A DNA stretch of 64,000 nt from Methylobacterium sp. SyP6R (GCF_019216885.1 NZ_JAAQRC020000001.1:5521501-5585500), one strand, 5' to 3'; counted from the stretch's first letter, positions 17,101 through 26,435 are shown. Notes: generated from the sequence alone by a model not told the origin. Made by a program: numbers and translations.

Positions 17101-18016
17101 AGTTGAACGACTGGTTGGCGAGGGCGAAGAGGTGCGCCGGCCCGGTCGGCGGCAGGACGCCGCGCACCATGGTGAGGGCGTCGCCGACCAGCGGCAGGCC
17201 GATCCCGGCGAGCCAGGGCGAGAGCTGCGCTTCGTCCGGCACGTCGATCCGCACGAAGCGGCCGTCGAGGGGAGCGAGCGCCGCCTCGATCAGGCGGCGC
17301 GCCTCGTCCTGGCTCCCGGCGACGACCGGGCCGATCACGTGGCCGCGGCCGAAGGGGCGGGCGATGGCGTAGCCGGCGGGCGCGCCGTCCCGCAGGAGCA
17401 CGACGCCCTCGCCGGCCGCGGCGAGGCGGTCCAGCATCGGGCGGCGCGCAAACCCGGTCGCCTCGCGGTCGAGCCGCGCGATGGCGGCGAGATCCGCCGG
17501 GCCCATCGCGCGGATGTCGCCATCCGGGCGGATGTCGCCATCCGGATCGGGCGCGGCCGCGCGGTGGAGCCGGTACGGGCCCTGGTGCTGCGACAGGGTG
17601 CCGACGGGCTTGAAGCCGTAGCGTTCGTAGAGCCCGCGCCCCGCCGCGGTCGAGTTGAGCAGGATGCCGCGCGGCCCGGCCGCCGCGAGCAGCGCCTCCA
17701 GCAGGCGCTTGCCGTAGCCGCACCCCTGAGCCGCCCCCGACACGATGATCATGCCGACGGTCGCGAGCGCACCCTCGTCGGGAAACAGGGCCGCCGTTCC
17801 GATCATCGCCCCGTCGCGTTCGAGGGCGAAGCCCCGGCCGACCTGAAGCGCGAAGTCCCAATCCTCGAGCCGGTAGGGCCAGGACATCTCCTGGGAGAGG
17901 CTCAAGGCACCGGGCAGATGCGCCGCCGCGAAGGGCACCAGGGCGACCGGATCGGTCTCGATCGGCAGTCCCGGGAGGGTGTCCGGGGGAACGGCCGGGC
18001 GGATTGCGGTGTCCAT
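17099..18016 (-). CDS. Double GNAT acetyltransferase (YitH-like), copy 1
   Basis: A 305-residue protein. The N-terminal GNAT domain (about 15-150) has the acetyl-CoA loop near GAAQGCGYGKRLLEAL and the LYERYGFKPVGTL ending; the C-terminal half (about 170-300) resembles the Acetyltransf_18/YitH domain (GYAIARPFGRGHVIGPVVAGS). The start at 18016 begins MDTAIRP; longer versions from 18151 are poor in features. A short internal duplication gives DGDIRPDGDI near the linker. It is homologous across its length to the next gene upstream (STAAGRGLYERYGFKP versus STRAAYRLYVSLGFEP, FGRGHVIGPV versus FGRGIVIGPV), so they form an old tandem pair. Substrate unknown. Confidence 0.82.
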   Translation of the reverse strand: MDTAIRPAVPPDTLPGLPIETDPVALVPFAAAHLPGALSLSQEMSWPYRLEDWDFALQVGRGFALERDGAMIGTAALFPDEGALATVGMIIVSGAAQGCGYGKRLLEALLAAAGPRGILLNSTAAGRGLYERYGFKPVGTLSQHQGPYRLHRAAAPDPDGDIRPDGDIRAMGPADLAAIARLDREATGFARRPMLDRLAAAGEGVVLLRDGAPAGYAIARPFGRGHVIGPVVAGSQDEARRLIEAALAPLDGRFVRIDVPDEAQLSPWLAGIGLPLVGDALTMVRGVLPPTGPAHLFALANQSFN

Positions 18017-18239
18017 GATGGTGGTGGTCTCGCGCGGGTTGCAGGACGGGACGGGCAAGGCCCGCCCATCGGTCGCGAACGGCGTCCGCCGGAGGCCGAC
18101 GGCCTTCGCGCGTCGCCCGGTCGGGCATGGGAGATCAGAGAAGAGCCGCATGGCGCGACTCCACCGGGATCGGATGGGTCTGCGGTGTCGCCGACGGCCG
18201 GGGCGACGACGGATCGGCCCGATCGTCGTGGCGTCGATC

Positions 18240-18345
18240 TAAGCAGACTTGCGTTGGCAAGCCAACGCTTCGTCCGCTTAGGTTGTTGAATTATCGCAGA
18301 TTTTTGTCGCAAAACCGGCCGCCACTTTTGCGAAATCTGCTTAGC
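18240..18345. repeat. Palindromic repeat A, downstream of acetyltransferase copy 2
   Basis: About 105 bp from TAAGCAGACTTGCGTTGGCA to GCGAAATCTGCTTAG. It is the inverted counterpart of the repeat at 19249-19378, sharing the blocks GCAGACTTGCGTTGGCA, CCAACGCTTCGTCCGCT and CGCAAAACCGGC-GCCACTTT. Its end supplies the stop codon (TAA) of the adjacent minus-strand gene. Confidence 0.85.
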
Positions 18346-19228
18346 TCAGGGCATGGGCTGCCAGGCCGTAGATCCCCGGACGTCCCGGCTCCACCAAGGG
18401 GAGCGGCGCGCCGCGGGTCAGGGTCTTGGTCGTGTCGAACAGCTTCAGCCCCGCCGCGTCCAGGAAGGAGCGGAGCGGGCCGGGGGATTGGCGCGTGTCG
18501 AGGCGGACGAACCGGCCGTCGAGGCCGGTGAGGAGGGAAGCGACGAGCGCGACGGCGTCCTCCTCGCTCTCCGCCGCGACCGGCCCGATGACGATGCCCC
18601 GCCCGAAGGCGCGACGCATGCCGTAGCCGACGAGGCGCCCGTCGCGGCGCAGGCCCCGGGTCTCCGCCGTCTCGGCGAGATGCGCCATCAGCCGGGGCCG
18701 GACCGCCCCGAACGCCGACGCGTCCAGGGCCGCGACCTCGCCGAGCCCGGCCGGCGCGATCGCCTCGACCGCGTCGGCCGAGCCGGGGAACGATGCGGCC
18801 CAGGGCGTGGCGTAGCCCTGGTGCTGGTAGACCGTCGCCTGCGGCTCGAAGCCGAGGGAGACGTAGAGGCGATAGGCGGCGCGGGTCGAGTTCAGGATCA
18901 GGCGGCGGTCGCCGCATTGCTGGAGGATGCGGTCCATCATCCAGCGCCCGCCGCCATGGGTCTGGAGGCGCGGCGAGGTGATGACCATGCCGATGGTCGC
19001 GCACTCCTCGCCGTGGGGAAACCACATGGCCGAACTGAAGACGCGGCCGATCGCGTCGAGCGCGACGATGCCGTGCCCGAGGGTGCGGAACGCATCCCAG
19101 TCGCCGGGGCGATGCGGCCACTCGACGCCGAGGGACAAGGCGTGGAGCGCTTCCACGTCGACGGAGGCGATGTCCTGCGTGGCGAGCTCGAAGGACTTCA
19201 GCCGCATCGTGTTGGGGGACGTCGTCAC
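18341..19228 (-). CDS. Double GNAT acetyltransferase (YitH-like), copy 2
   Basis: A 295-residue protein beginning MTTSPNTMRLKSFELATQDI. A GTG at 19228 is chosen because AAAGGAG lies 8 bases upstream; an alternative GTG sits one codon earlier. Two GNAT-like halves: acetyl-CoA loop around HGGGRWMMDRI, the STRAAYRLYVSLGFEP segment, and a C-terminal GYGMRRAFGRGIVIGPV domain. It is a paralogue of the downstream gene. Both ends are bounded by inverted copies of one palindromic repeat, the right one starting about 20 bp from the start codon. Confidence 0.83.
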   Translation of the reverse strand: MTTSPNTMRLKSFELATQDIASVDVEALHALSLGVEWPHRPGDWDAFRTLGHGIVALDAIGRVFSSAMWFPHGEECATIGMVITSPRLQTHGGGRWMMDRILQQCGDRRLILNSTRAAYRLYVSLGFEPQATVYQHQGYATPWAASFPGSADAVEAIAPAGLGEVAALDASAFGAVRPRLMAHLAETAETRGLRRDGRLVGYGMRRAFGRGIVIGPVAAESEEDAVALVASLLTGLDGRFVRLDTRQSPGPLRSFLDAAGLKLFDTTKTLTRGAPLPLVEPGRPGIYGLAAHALS

Positions 19229-19248
19229 CACATCAACTCCTTTCGGCC

Positions 19249-19378
19249 GGCGCCTGAGCAGATTCCGCAAAAGTGGCTGCCGGTTTTGCGGCAAGAATCT
19301 GCGACGAAACAAGAATCTGCGACGAAACAAGAACCTGAGCGGACGAAGCGTTGGCCTGCCAACGCAAGTCTGCTCAGG
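19249..19378. repeat. Palindromic repeat B, inverted relative to repeat A, with inner duplication
   Basis: About 130 bp closely matching the reverse complement of 18240-18345. It is longer because an 18-bp unit (AATCTGCGACGAAACAAG) is duplicated at 19296-19313 and 19314-19331. It lies directly upstream of acetyltransferase copy 2 and may carry part of its promoter. Confidence 0.85.
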
Positions 19379-19564
19379 AGCGCGACCCGGACCGTCTCGG
19401 CCCGCTTCGCGTCTCCATGGCGCCACCGCTCACCGTAAGATGGGACGGATCGCGCCGACATTTCCGCTGGAGATCGAGCGGTTTTCGGAATTTTCGCCCG
19501 AAGCCTCCCGATTTACGGCAGCAGCCCCCGGTTGTCCGTCGATAGGGTCGAGGCGGTTCAAGGG

Positions 19565-19602
19565 GAGGCAGGCCAAGGCGAGGCAGGCCAAGGCGAGGCA
19601 GG
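19565..19602. repeat. Short 15-bp tandem repeat before the cupin gene
   Basis: GAGGCAGGCCAAGGC occurs at 19565-19579 and 19580-19594 and partly again to 19602. It lies in the 5' region of the cupin gene, about 55 bp before its start codon. Confidence 0.8.
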
Positions 19603-19657
19603 CGATGCGTCGCAGCCGGCCGGCCGACGACCGGGCTCTCCCGCCGAGGAAACAAGC

Positions 19658-20014
19658 ATGTCCCTTCTGATCACCATCGACACCGACCCGCAATTCGCCC
19701 CGAAGCTCGGCCTGCCGCTGCCCGAGCGCCTGATCTCGGGCTCGCCCGAGTTCAAGACCTGGGCGCAGGACGAGTCCCGCGGCGAGATGATCAAGACCGG
19801 AATCTGGGAGGCCACCCCGGGCGAGACCCATTCGATCAAGGGCACCACCTTCGAATTCTGCCACATCCTCTCCGGCCTGGTCGAGATCGAGGAGAAGGGC
19901 GGCGAGACCACGACCTACCGGGCCGGCGACAGCTTCGTGATGAAGCCCGGCTTCGTCGGCATCTGGCGCACGATCGAGACCGTGCGCAAGATCTACGTCT
20001 GCGTCTACGAGTGA
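19658..20014 (+). CDS. Small cupin-domain protein (Cupin_3/EutQ-like)
   Basis: A 118-residue single-domain cupin starting MSLLITIDTDPQFAPK. It has the two beta-barrel motifs in divergent form: GETHSIKGTTFEFCHILSG and GDSFVMKPGFVGIWRTIETVRKIYV, matching the DUF861-type cupins whose second motif reads as a P-G-W pattern. These often act on or bind small metabolites; the reaction is unknown. GAGGAAA lies 5-6 bases upstream of the ATG. A strong hairpin after the gene acts as probable terminator, so it is likely transcribed alone. Confidence 0.85.
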   Translation: MSLLITIDTDPQFAPKLGLPLPERLISGSPEFKTWAQDESRGEMIKTGIWEATPGETHSIKGTTFEFCHILSGLVEIEEKGGETTTYRAGDSFVMKPGFVGIWRTIETVRKIYVCVYE

Positions 20015-20050
20015 TCCCGGCCTGACGTAGGGCCGATTTCGAAAGTGGGG

Positions 20051-20076
20051 GAGGCGGCCGGGAGGCCGCCTTTCTT
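20051..20076 (+). terminator. Rho-independent terminator after the cupin gene
   Basis: Perfect 8-bp stem AGGCGGCC / GGCCGCCT with GGGA loop followed by TTCTT, 37 bases after the cupin stop codon. Confidence 0.8.
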
Positions 20077-20093
20077 GCGTTTGGGCGCATAGG

Positions 20094-20168
20094 ACACGAC
20101 ACGGCAGGTTGCGCAGTGTGGCTGCGCTCGACCGTCGCTCCCGCACTGCGCAACCTCACGTGTCGTGT
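20094..20168. repeat. Long inverted repeat (25-bp arms)
   Basis: Arms at 20094-20118 and 20144-20168 are complementary at 23 of 25 positions (ACACGACACGGCAGGTTGCG... and its inverse), with a 25-base loop. It is separate from the cupin terminator just upstream and has no coding role. Confidence 0.85.
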
Positions 20169-20973
20169 ACCGCGGCCCGACCCACAGATCGGCGGTCGAA
20201 CCCGGCGGCTCCGACGAAAGCACACTATTGCGCCTGTCGGCCGGCCGGCGGCATCGCCGGGGGCGTGGCGATCCGCGCCACGGACCGGAGCGAGGGTGGC
20301 GCCATCCAAAAATGCCACCTGCCGCAATCTCTGCGTCGATGATCCGCAGACGATACCGGCAGTGTCGAGAAATTGCTTTCATCCGCGGCGACGACGTCAG
20401 TCCCCGCGCGACCGTTGGCCGTCTTTAATATTACGGTTAACATGCGAGATTTCGCCGACATCGCTACAAGGATATGGAGATATCGTATCAGGACGGCAAA
20501 GAGCTTCTAGAAATCTGCCGAATCAGGATGCGGTGGTGCCTCGCACAAATTTTGCCGGAACCGCATATTCGCAATTTTGTGCCGTCCCTTTCCGTCGTTT
20601 CGGTGCAAATCGCGTTGCGGATGAGCCACACTGCTTCCATCGAGAAACGGGCCGCACGCCGCTCCCCCGGAGGGTCACGGAGGCGAGGGCGCCGGCCAGG
20701 ATCGGATGGCATGGGCTTCGCTCCATCCGCCGAGGTTCACCCGCCGCCGCTCGGCTCGACGACGGCGTCGGACGGCCCGCCCGCGCTCCCCGAGCGTGGG
20801 ACGGGTACTCGAATGCGACGGCCCGCGAGATCGGATGTCGCCCTTGGCCGGGCCTCCACGACCGATCCGCCAGCGTCCTCGTCACGACCGTCGTCGCGGG
20901 ATGCGGCCCGCCTCGACCCGTTTCCTTCAACCCCCGCGCCGTCGGCGGATCACCGCCGCACCAGGAGCTTGCG
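20169..20973. other. Long leader region of the peptide ABC transporter operon, no gene seen
   Basis: About 800 bp without a convincing gene. Two open frames here show no hydrophobic, domain or start-site support. Around 20420-20640 the DNA is locally less GC-rich (for example TTAATATTACGGTTAACATG) and may hold the promoter of the operon starting at 20974. A long untranslated leader or an unrecognised small RNA is possible. Confidence 0.5.
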
Positions 20974-22584
20974 ATGAGCGACACGATTGCCAACTGGACT
21001 CCCGGCGACGACGCGATGGTCGAGACCGCCATCCGGCGCGGCGCCGACCGGCGCGAGCTGCTGCGGATGCTGATGGGCGGCGGCATCGCACTCTCGGCCG
21101 GCGGCGCGATCCTCGGCCGGGCCGGCGCGGCGCTCGCCGCCGAGCCGGTCAAGGGCGGCCACCTCAAGATCGCAGGCTTCTCGGCCTCGACCGCCGACAC
21201 CCTCGATCCGGCCAAGGCCTCGAACGCCACCGACTACACCCGGTGCTGTGCCCTCTACAACCGGCTGACCTTCATCGACGGCACCGGCAAGCTCGTCATG
21301 GAACTGGCCGACAGCGTCGAGAGCGCCGACGCCAAGACCTGGACCGTCAAGCTGCGCAAGGGCGTGACCTTCCACGACGGCAAGAGCCTGACGGCCAAGG
21401 ACGTGGTCTTCTCGCTCAAGCGCCACCTCGACCCCGCCGTCGGCTCGAAGGTCGCCACGCTGGCCAAGCAATTCGCCGACGTGACGGCCGCCGACGACCT
21501 GACCGCCACGATCACGCTCGTCGCCGCCAATGCCGACCTGCCGATGATCCTGGCGCTGCACCACTTCATGATCGTGGCCGACGGCACGAGCGACTTTTCC
21601 AAGGGCAACGGCACCGGCGGCTTCGTGCTGAAGGAGTTCAAGCCCGGCGTGCGCTCGGTCGTCGCCCGCAACACGAATTACTGGAAGTCCACCGGTCCCT
21701 ATTTCGACAGCTTCGAGTATTTCGCGATCTCGGACGAGTCGGCGCGCCTCAACGCGGTGCTGTCGGGCGACATCCATGTCGGCGCCAACCTCAACCCGCG
21801 CTCGCTGCGCGTCATCGAGGGCAACCCGTCGATCGCCCCCTTCATCAGCAAGCTCGGCACCTATACCGACCTCAACCTGCGGCTCGACATGGCGCCGGGC
21901 GACAAGGCCGGGGTGGTCGAGGGCTTCAAGTACCTGGTCAACCGGCCGGTGATCCAGAAGTCGGTCCTGCGCGGGCTGGCCGAAATCGCCAACGACCAGC
22001 CGATCCCGTCCTGGAGCCCCTATTTCAACGCCGAGCTCAAGCAGCGCGAGTTCGATCCGGAGCGGGCCAAGTCCCTGTTCCAGAAGGCCGGCCTCCTCGG
22101 CCAGGAGGTCCGCATGGTGGCCTCCGACGCCGCCAGCAGCTCGGCCGACTACGCCGCCGTGATCCAGCAGGCGGCGGGCAAGATCGGCCTGAACGTCGTG
22201 ATCGACCGCGTCCCCTCGGACGGCTTCTGGTCGAACCACTGGCTCAAGGACGCGGTCGGCTTCGGCAACATCAACGCCCGGCCGACCCCGGACATCATCT
22301 TCTCGACGTTCTACCAGTCGACCGCGCCGTGGAACGAGAGCCGGTACAAGTCGGAGAAGTTCGACGCCATGCTGGTCGAGGCCCGTGGCCTTCTCGACCA
22401 GGGCAAGCGCAAGCAGATCTACGGCGAGATGCAGGCGATGGTCGCCAACGAGGCCGGCACCATCATCCCGGTCTTCCAGTCGAACCTCGACGGCGTGACG
22501 CCCAAGCTCAAGGGGCTGGTCGCCAACCCGCTCGGCGGCATGATGGGCTACACCCTGCCGGAATACACCTGGTTCGGGGCCTGA
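20974..22584 (+). CDS. ABC transporter substrate-binding protein, peptide/opine type (SBP_bac_5)
   Basis: A 536-residue periplasmic binding protein. The N-terminus carries a Tat-like signal (ADRRELLRML, then the hydrophobic run GGGIALSAGGAIL, cleavage near ALAAE). The SBP_bac_5 hallmarks include LDPAKASNATDY, KLRKGVTFHDGKSLTAKDVVFSL and FVLKEFKPG. AGGAG lies 7 bases before the ATG. First gene of a five-component importer (genes to 26130). The family binds di/oligopeptides, nickel, opines or glutathione; ligand not readable. The nearby Lrp/AsnC regulator hints at an amino acid-derived ligand. Confidence 0.92.
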   Translation: MSDTIANWTPGDDAMVETAIRRGADRRELLRMLMGGGIALSAGGAILGRAGAALAAEPVKGGHLKIAGFSASTADTLDPAKASNATDYTRCCALYNRLTFIDGTGKLVMELADSVESADAKTWTVKLRKGVTFHDGKSLTAKDVVFSLKRHLDPAVGSKVATLAKQFADVTAADDLTATITLVAANADLPMILALHHFMIVADGTSDFSKGNGTGGFVLKEFKPGVRSVVARNTNYWKSTGPYFDSFEYFAISDESARLNAVLSGDIHVGANLNPRSLRVIEGNPSIAPFISKLGTYTDLNLRLDMAPGDKAGVVEGFKYLVNRPVIQKSVLRGLAEIANDQPIPSWSPYFNAELKQREFDPERAKSLFQKAGLLGQEVRMVASDAASSSADYAAVIQQAAGKIGLNVVIDRVPSDGFWSNHWLKDAVGFGNINARPTPDIIFSTFYQSTAPWNESRYKSEKFDAMLVEARGLLDQGKRKQIYGEMQAMVANEAGTIIPVFQSNLDGVTPKLKGLVANPLGGMMGYTLPEYTWFGA

Positions 22585-22658
22585 CCGCCATCCTCCGCCG
22601 GTCCCGGGGGTGATCACCCCCGGGACCTCGTGCCAGCCCCGCCAGCCATGGTTCGTCC

Positions 22659-23615
22659 ATGAACACTCTCATCCTCCGCATGATCGCGGGACGCGTGGTG
22701 GTCACCCTGATGACGCTGCTGATCGTCGCCGTCATCATCTTCTTCGCGACCGCGTTCCTGCCGGGGGATGTGGTGCAGATCCTGCTCGGCCAGGCGGCGA
22801 CGCCCGAGGCGGTGGCGGGCCTGCGCCAGGCGATGCATCTCGACCAGCCGGCCGCCCTGCGCTTCCTGCTCTGGCTGAAGAACCTCGCCACCGGCGACCT
22901 CGGCGTGTCCTACGTCAACAACATCCCGGTCGCCGAGCTGATCGGCAACCGCTTGGGCAACTCGCTGAAGCTCGCGGGCGTGACCGCGGCGATCTCGGTG
23001 CCGTTCGCCCTGACGCTCGGCATCACCGCCGCCATCCTGCGCGGCACGGTCGTCGACCGGATCATCGCGATCTTCACCATCGCGGTGATCTCGGTGCCCG
23101 AGTTCCTGGTGGCGACCCTCTCGGTCATCGTCTTCGCGGTGTATCTCGGCTGGCTGCCGGCCCTGTCGATGACCGGCGACGTCACGACGCTCGGCGGCCT
23201 GCTCAAGGCCTTCGCCATGCCGGTGATCACGCTCAGCTTCGTCATCTCGGCGCAGATGATCCGCATGACCCGGGCCGCCGTGATCGAGACCCTGAGCGCG
23301 CCCTACGTCGAAATGGCGCTGCTGAAGGGGGCCTCGCGCCGCCGCATGGTGCTGCGCCACGCCCTGCCGAACGCCCTCGGGCCGATCGTCAACGCGGTGG
23401 CGCTCTCCCTGTCGTACCTGCTGGGCGGCGTCATCATCGTCGAGACGATCTTCAACTATCCGGGCATCGCCAAGCTGATGCTCGACGCGGTGTCGACCCG
23501 CGACCTGCCCCTGATCCAGGGCTGCGCGATGATCTTCTGCCTCGCCTACCTCCTGCTGATCACGATCGCCGACATCGTCACCATCGTCTCCAATCCGAGG
23601 CTGCGCCACGCATGA
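22659..23615 (+). CDS. ABC transporter permease, DppB type
   Basis: A 318-residue inner-membrane permease with six hydrophobic helices. The EAA loop is in VIETLSAPYVEMALLKGASRRRMVLRHALPNALGP, which contacts the ATPase. The N-terminal helix VVTLMTLLIVAVIIFFATAFLPGD is standard for the DppB/OppB family. Its stop overlaps the ATG of the next permease (ATGA), showing coupling. Confidence 0.94.
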   Translation: MNTLILRMIAGRVVVTLMTLLIVAVIIFFATAFLPGDVVQILLGQAATPEAVAGLRQAMHLDQPAALRFLLWLKNLATGDLGVSYVNNIPVAELIGNRLGNSLKLAGVTAAISVPFALTLGITAAILRGTVVDRIIAIFTIAVISVPEFLVATLSVIVFAVYLGWLPALSMTGDVTTLGGLLKAFAMPVITLSFVISAQMIRMTRAAVIETLSAPYVEMALLKGASRRRMVLRHALPNALGPIVNAVALSLSYLLGGVIIVETIFNYPGIAKLMLDAVSTRDLPLIQGCAMIFCLAYLLLITIADIVTIVSNPRLRHA

Positions 23616-24475
23616 GCGTTTCCCTGTCCAGCACGAGGCCGGCGCGCCGCTGGCGCATCGGCTACCGGATCAGCCCGGTCGGGGCGGTCGCCTTCCTGGT
23701 GATCCTCGCCTGGGCGATCGTCGCGGTGATCGCGCCGCTGATCGCCCCTCATCCCGTCGGCGAGATCGTCGATTTCGACTTCTTCCAGCCGATGTCGGCC
23801 GCCTACCCGATGGGCACCGACTATCTCGGGCGCGACGTGCTCTCGCGCATCCTGTTCGGCGCCCGCTACACGGTGGGGATCTCGCTCGCCTCGGTGACGA
23901 TCGCGTGCATCTCGGGCGTCACCCTCGGCATGGCGGCGGCGGTGATCGGCGGCGTCTTCGACGCAGGCCTCAGCCGTTTCCTGGACGCCCTGATCTCGAT
24001 CCCGAGCAAGATCATGGCGCTGGTGCTGGTGGCCGCGGTCGGCTCCTCGATCCCGGTCCTGATCCTGACGATGGCGGTGATCTACATCCCCGGCTCGTAT
24101 CGCTTCGCCCGGGCGCTCGCCGTCAACGTCAACGCCATGGACTACGTCACCGTGGCCCGGGTGCGCGGCGAGCGCCTCGGCTATCTCATCCGGGCGGAGA
24201 TCCTGCCGGGGATCGTCGGCCCGGTCCTGGCCGATTTCGGCCTGCGCTTCGTCTTCATCGTGCTGCTCCTCTCGAGCATGTCCTTCCTGGGGCTCGGCGT
24301 GCAGCCGCCGAACGCCGATTGGGGCTCGCTGGTGAAGGAGAATATCGGCGGCCTGTCGCTTGCCGCGCCGGCGGTGATCTTCCCGCTCATCGCCATCGCC
24401 AGCTTGACGATCAGCGTGAACCTCCTGATCGACAACCTGCCCAAGAAGATCCGCGACCGGAGCGACAACGCATGA
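23612..24475 (+). CDS. ABC transporter permease, DppC type
   Basis: A 287-residue permease pairing with the DppB-type subunit. Family marks: the periplasmic MGTDYLGRDVLSRILFGAR, the EAA loop near NAMDYVTVARVRGERLGYLIRAEILPGIVGP and SSMSFLGLGVQPPNADWGSLV. The start at 23612 overlaps the previous stop, and its own stop overlaps the ATPase start (both ATGA), so the operon is tightly coupled. Confidence 0.94.
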   Translation: MSVSLSSTRPARRWRIGYRISPVGAVAFLVILAWAIVAVIAPLIAPHPVGEIVDFDFFQPMSAAYPMGTDYLGRDVLSRILFGARYTVGISLASVTIACISGVTLGMAAAVIGGVFDAGLSRFLDALISIPSKIMALVLVAAVGSSIPVLILTMAVIYIPGSYRFARALAVNVNAMDYVTVARVRGERLGYLIRAEILPGIVGPVLADFGLRFVFIVLLLSSMSFLGLGVQPPNADWGSLVKENIGGLSLAAPAVIFPLIAIASLTISVNLLIDNLPKKIRDRSDNA

Positions 24476-26130
24476 CCCGCCTCGTCGAAGTCCGCGACCT
24501 GCGAATCGAGGCGCGCACCGATGCCGGCCGCATCGTCGAGATCATCCGCGGCGTCTCGTTCGACATCGACGAGGGCGAGATCGTCGCCCTGATCGGCGAG
24601 AGCGGCTCGGGCAAGACCACGATCGCCCTCGACCTGATGGGCTATACCCGCCCGGGCTGCCGGGTCACCGGCGGCACCGTCACCCTCGACGGCGTCGAGA
24701 TGGGGGCGCTCCCCGAGAGCAAGCGGGCGACCATGCGCGGCTCGCTGGTCTCCTACGTGCCCCAGAGCGCGGCCGCCGCCTTCAACCCCGCCCACACGAT
24801 CATGGACCAGGTGGTCGAGGTCGTGCAGATCCACGGCTCGATGCCGGTGGCCGACGCCCGCATTAAGGCGGTCGGGCTGTTCCGGGCGCTGGCCCTGCCG
24901 AACCCCGACACGATCGGCGACCGCTATCCCCACCAGGTTTCGGGCGGCCAGCTGCAACGCCTGTCCGCCGCCATGGCGCTGATCGGCGATCCCAAGCTCG
25001 TGATCTTCGACGAGCCGACCACCGCCCTCGACGTCACCACCCAGGTCGAGGTTCTGCGCGCCTTCAAGTCGGTGATGCGCAAGGGCGGCATCGCGGGCGT
25101 CTACGTCTCGCACGACCTCGCGGTCGTGGCGCAGATCGCCGACCGGATCGTCGTGCTGCGCCACGGCGAGATCCAGGAGGAGGGGCGTACGGCCGACATC
25201 CTGGAGCGCCCGCAGCATCCCTATACCCGCCAGCTCCTGGCGGCGTTCCGGCCCGACGCCGCCCCGCGCCCGGCCCGCATCGACCAGGACGAGGCCCCGC
25301 TCCTCGAGGTGCGCGGCATCGTCGCCGGCTACGGCAAGCCCGACGCGGAGGGCCTTCCGCCGGTCCGCATCCTCAAGGACGTCAGCCTCACGCTCGCCCG
25401 CGGGCGCAACCTCGGCATCGTCGGCGAATCGGGTTGCGGCAAGTCCACGCTCGCCCGGGTCATCGCCGGGATCCTGCCGGCGGCCCGCGGCGAGATTCTG
25501 CTCGACGGCCGGACCCTGGCGCCGGATTTCCGGAAGCGCCGCCGCGAGGACCTGCGCGACCTCCAGATCGTGTTCCAGTCCGCCGATACCGCGCTCAACC
25601 CGCACCAGTCGATCGGCGAGATCCTGGGCCGGCCGCTCGCCTTCTACCACGGCATGGGCGGCCGGGCGCGGGAAGCGCGGATCGACCAGCTGCTCGACAT
25701 GGTGCGGCTGCCCCGGCCTTTACGCCATCGCCGCCCCGGCGAACTCTCGGGCGGCCAGAAGCAGCGCATCAACCTCGCCCGCGCGCTCGCGGCCGACGCC
25801 AAGCTGATCCTGTGCGACGAGATCACCTCCGCGCTCGACACCGTGGTGGCCGCCGCGATCATCGACCTCCTGAAGGAACTCCAGCGCGAATTGTCCCTGT
25901 CCTACCTGTTCATCAGCCACGACATCGAGACCGTGCGGGCGATCTGCGACGAGGTCGTGGTGATGTACAAGGGCGAGAAGGTCGAGCAGCTGCGCCCCGA
26001 CGTGAATGACGGGCAGCCGACGGAAGCCTATTCGCGGCTGCTGTTCTCCTCCGTGCCGCAGCTGCGCACCGGCTGGCTCGACGGCTTGGCGCAGGATCCG
26101 GAACTGACCCGGGCGTTTGCGCAGAGGTGA
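24472..26130 (+). CDS. Fused double ATP-binding protein of the peptide ABC transporter (DppD-DppF fusion)
   Basis: A 552-residue protein containing two complete ABC ATPase domains (about 1-255 and 275-545). Domain 1: Walker A GESGSGKT, signature SGGQLQR, Walker B LVIFDEPT. Domain 2: Walker A GESGCGKS, signature SGGQKQR, Walker B LILCDEIT, in which the usual Pro after the catalytic Glu is Ile. Both have an H-loop (YVSHDLAVV, FISHDIETV). The linker carries the peptide-transporter oligo_HPY-like HPYTRQLLAAF. Such fusions replace separate DppD and DppF proteins. Last gene of the operon; a large palindromic repeat follows. Confidence 0.94.
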   Translation: MTRLVEVRDLRIEARTDAGRIVEIIRGVSFDIDEGEIVALIGESGSGKTTIALDLMGYTRPGCRVTGGTVTLDGVEMGALPESKRATMRGSLVSYVPQSAAAAFNPAHTIMDQVVEVVQIHGSMPVADARIKAVGLFRALALPNPDTIGDRYPHQVSGGQLQRLSAAMALIGDPKLVIFDEPTTALDVTTQVEVLRAFKSVMRKGGIAGVYVSHDLAVVAQIADRIVVLRHGEIQEEGRTADILERPQHPYTRQLLAAFRPDAAPRPARIDQDEAPLLEVRGIVAGYGKPDAEGLPPVRILKDVSLTLARGRNLGIVGESGCGKSTLARVIAGILPAARGEILLDGRTLAPDFRKRRREDLRDLQIVFQSADTALNPHQSIGEILGRPLAFYHGMGGRAREARIDQLLDMVRLPRPLRHRRPGELSGGQKQRINLARALAADAKLILCDEITSALDTVVAAAIIDLLKELQRELSLSYLFISHDIETVRAICDEVVVMYKGEKVEQLRPDVNDGQPTEAYSRLLFSSVPQLRTGWLDGLAQDPELTRAFAQR

Positions 26131-26205
26131 GGTGGGGGGCGGTTGCGCCGGTTCGGGCCGGCGGGGATGCAGGATCGTCCGGTGAAAGATGAAGCGCGGG
26201 TCCAA

Positions 26206-26372
26206 CCCTCCCCCCTCTGCGGGGGAGGGTGGCGAGCGGAGCGAGCCGGGAGAGGGGATGCCGCTTCCGGAAAAGTCGCGCCTATGATGAAGGGCGCCCT
26301 CTGGATCAGCGTCGCGCTGCCCCTCTCCCGGCCTACTCCGTAGGCCACCCTCCCCCGCAGAGGGGGGAGGGG
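26206..26372. repeat. Large palindromic intergenic repeat, CCCTCCCCC family
   Basis: Two arms of about 52 bp (26206-26257 and 26320-26372) are inverted copies: CCCTCCCCCCTCTGCGGGGG and its inverse CCCCCGCAGAGGGGGGAGGG, plus CGGGAGAGGGG and CCCCTCTCCCG. The GC-rich palindrome is typical of a repeat abundant in alphaproteobacteria. It lies between convergent genes, so it may also stop transcription from both sides. Confidence 0.88.
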
Positions 26373-26435
26373 AAAACCCGCGCCATTCTTTTTTCCTCGA
26401 CAGCCCTGCAAGTATCGGGACTTCCGCCGCCCGCC

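Noticed and set aside
20474..20977. 167-codon plus-strand frame before the peptide importer
   Set aside because: Ser/Pro/Arg-rich without hydrophobic pattern or start-site support; more likely leader sequence.
26206..26372. Insertion sequence
   Set aside because: It has strong inverted arms but no transposase gene or target duplication; it fits an intergenic palindromic repeat.
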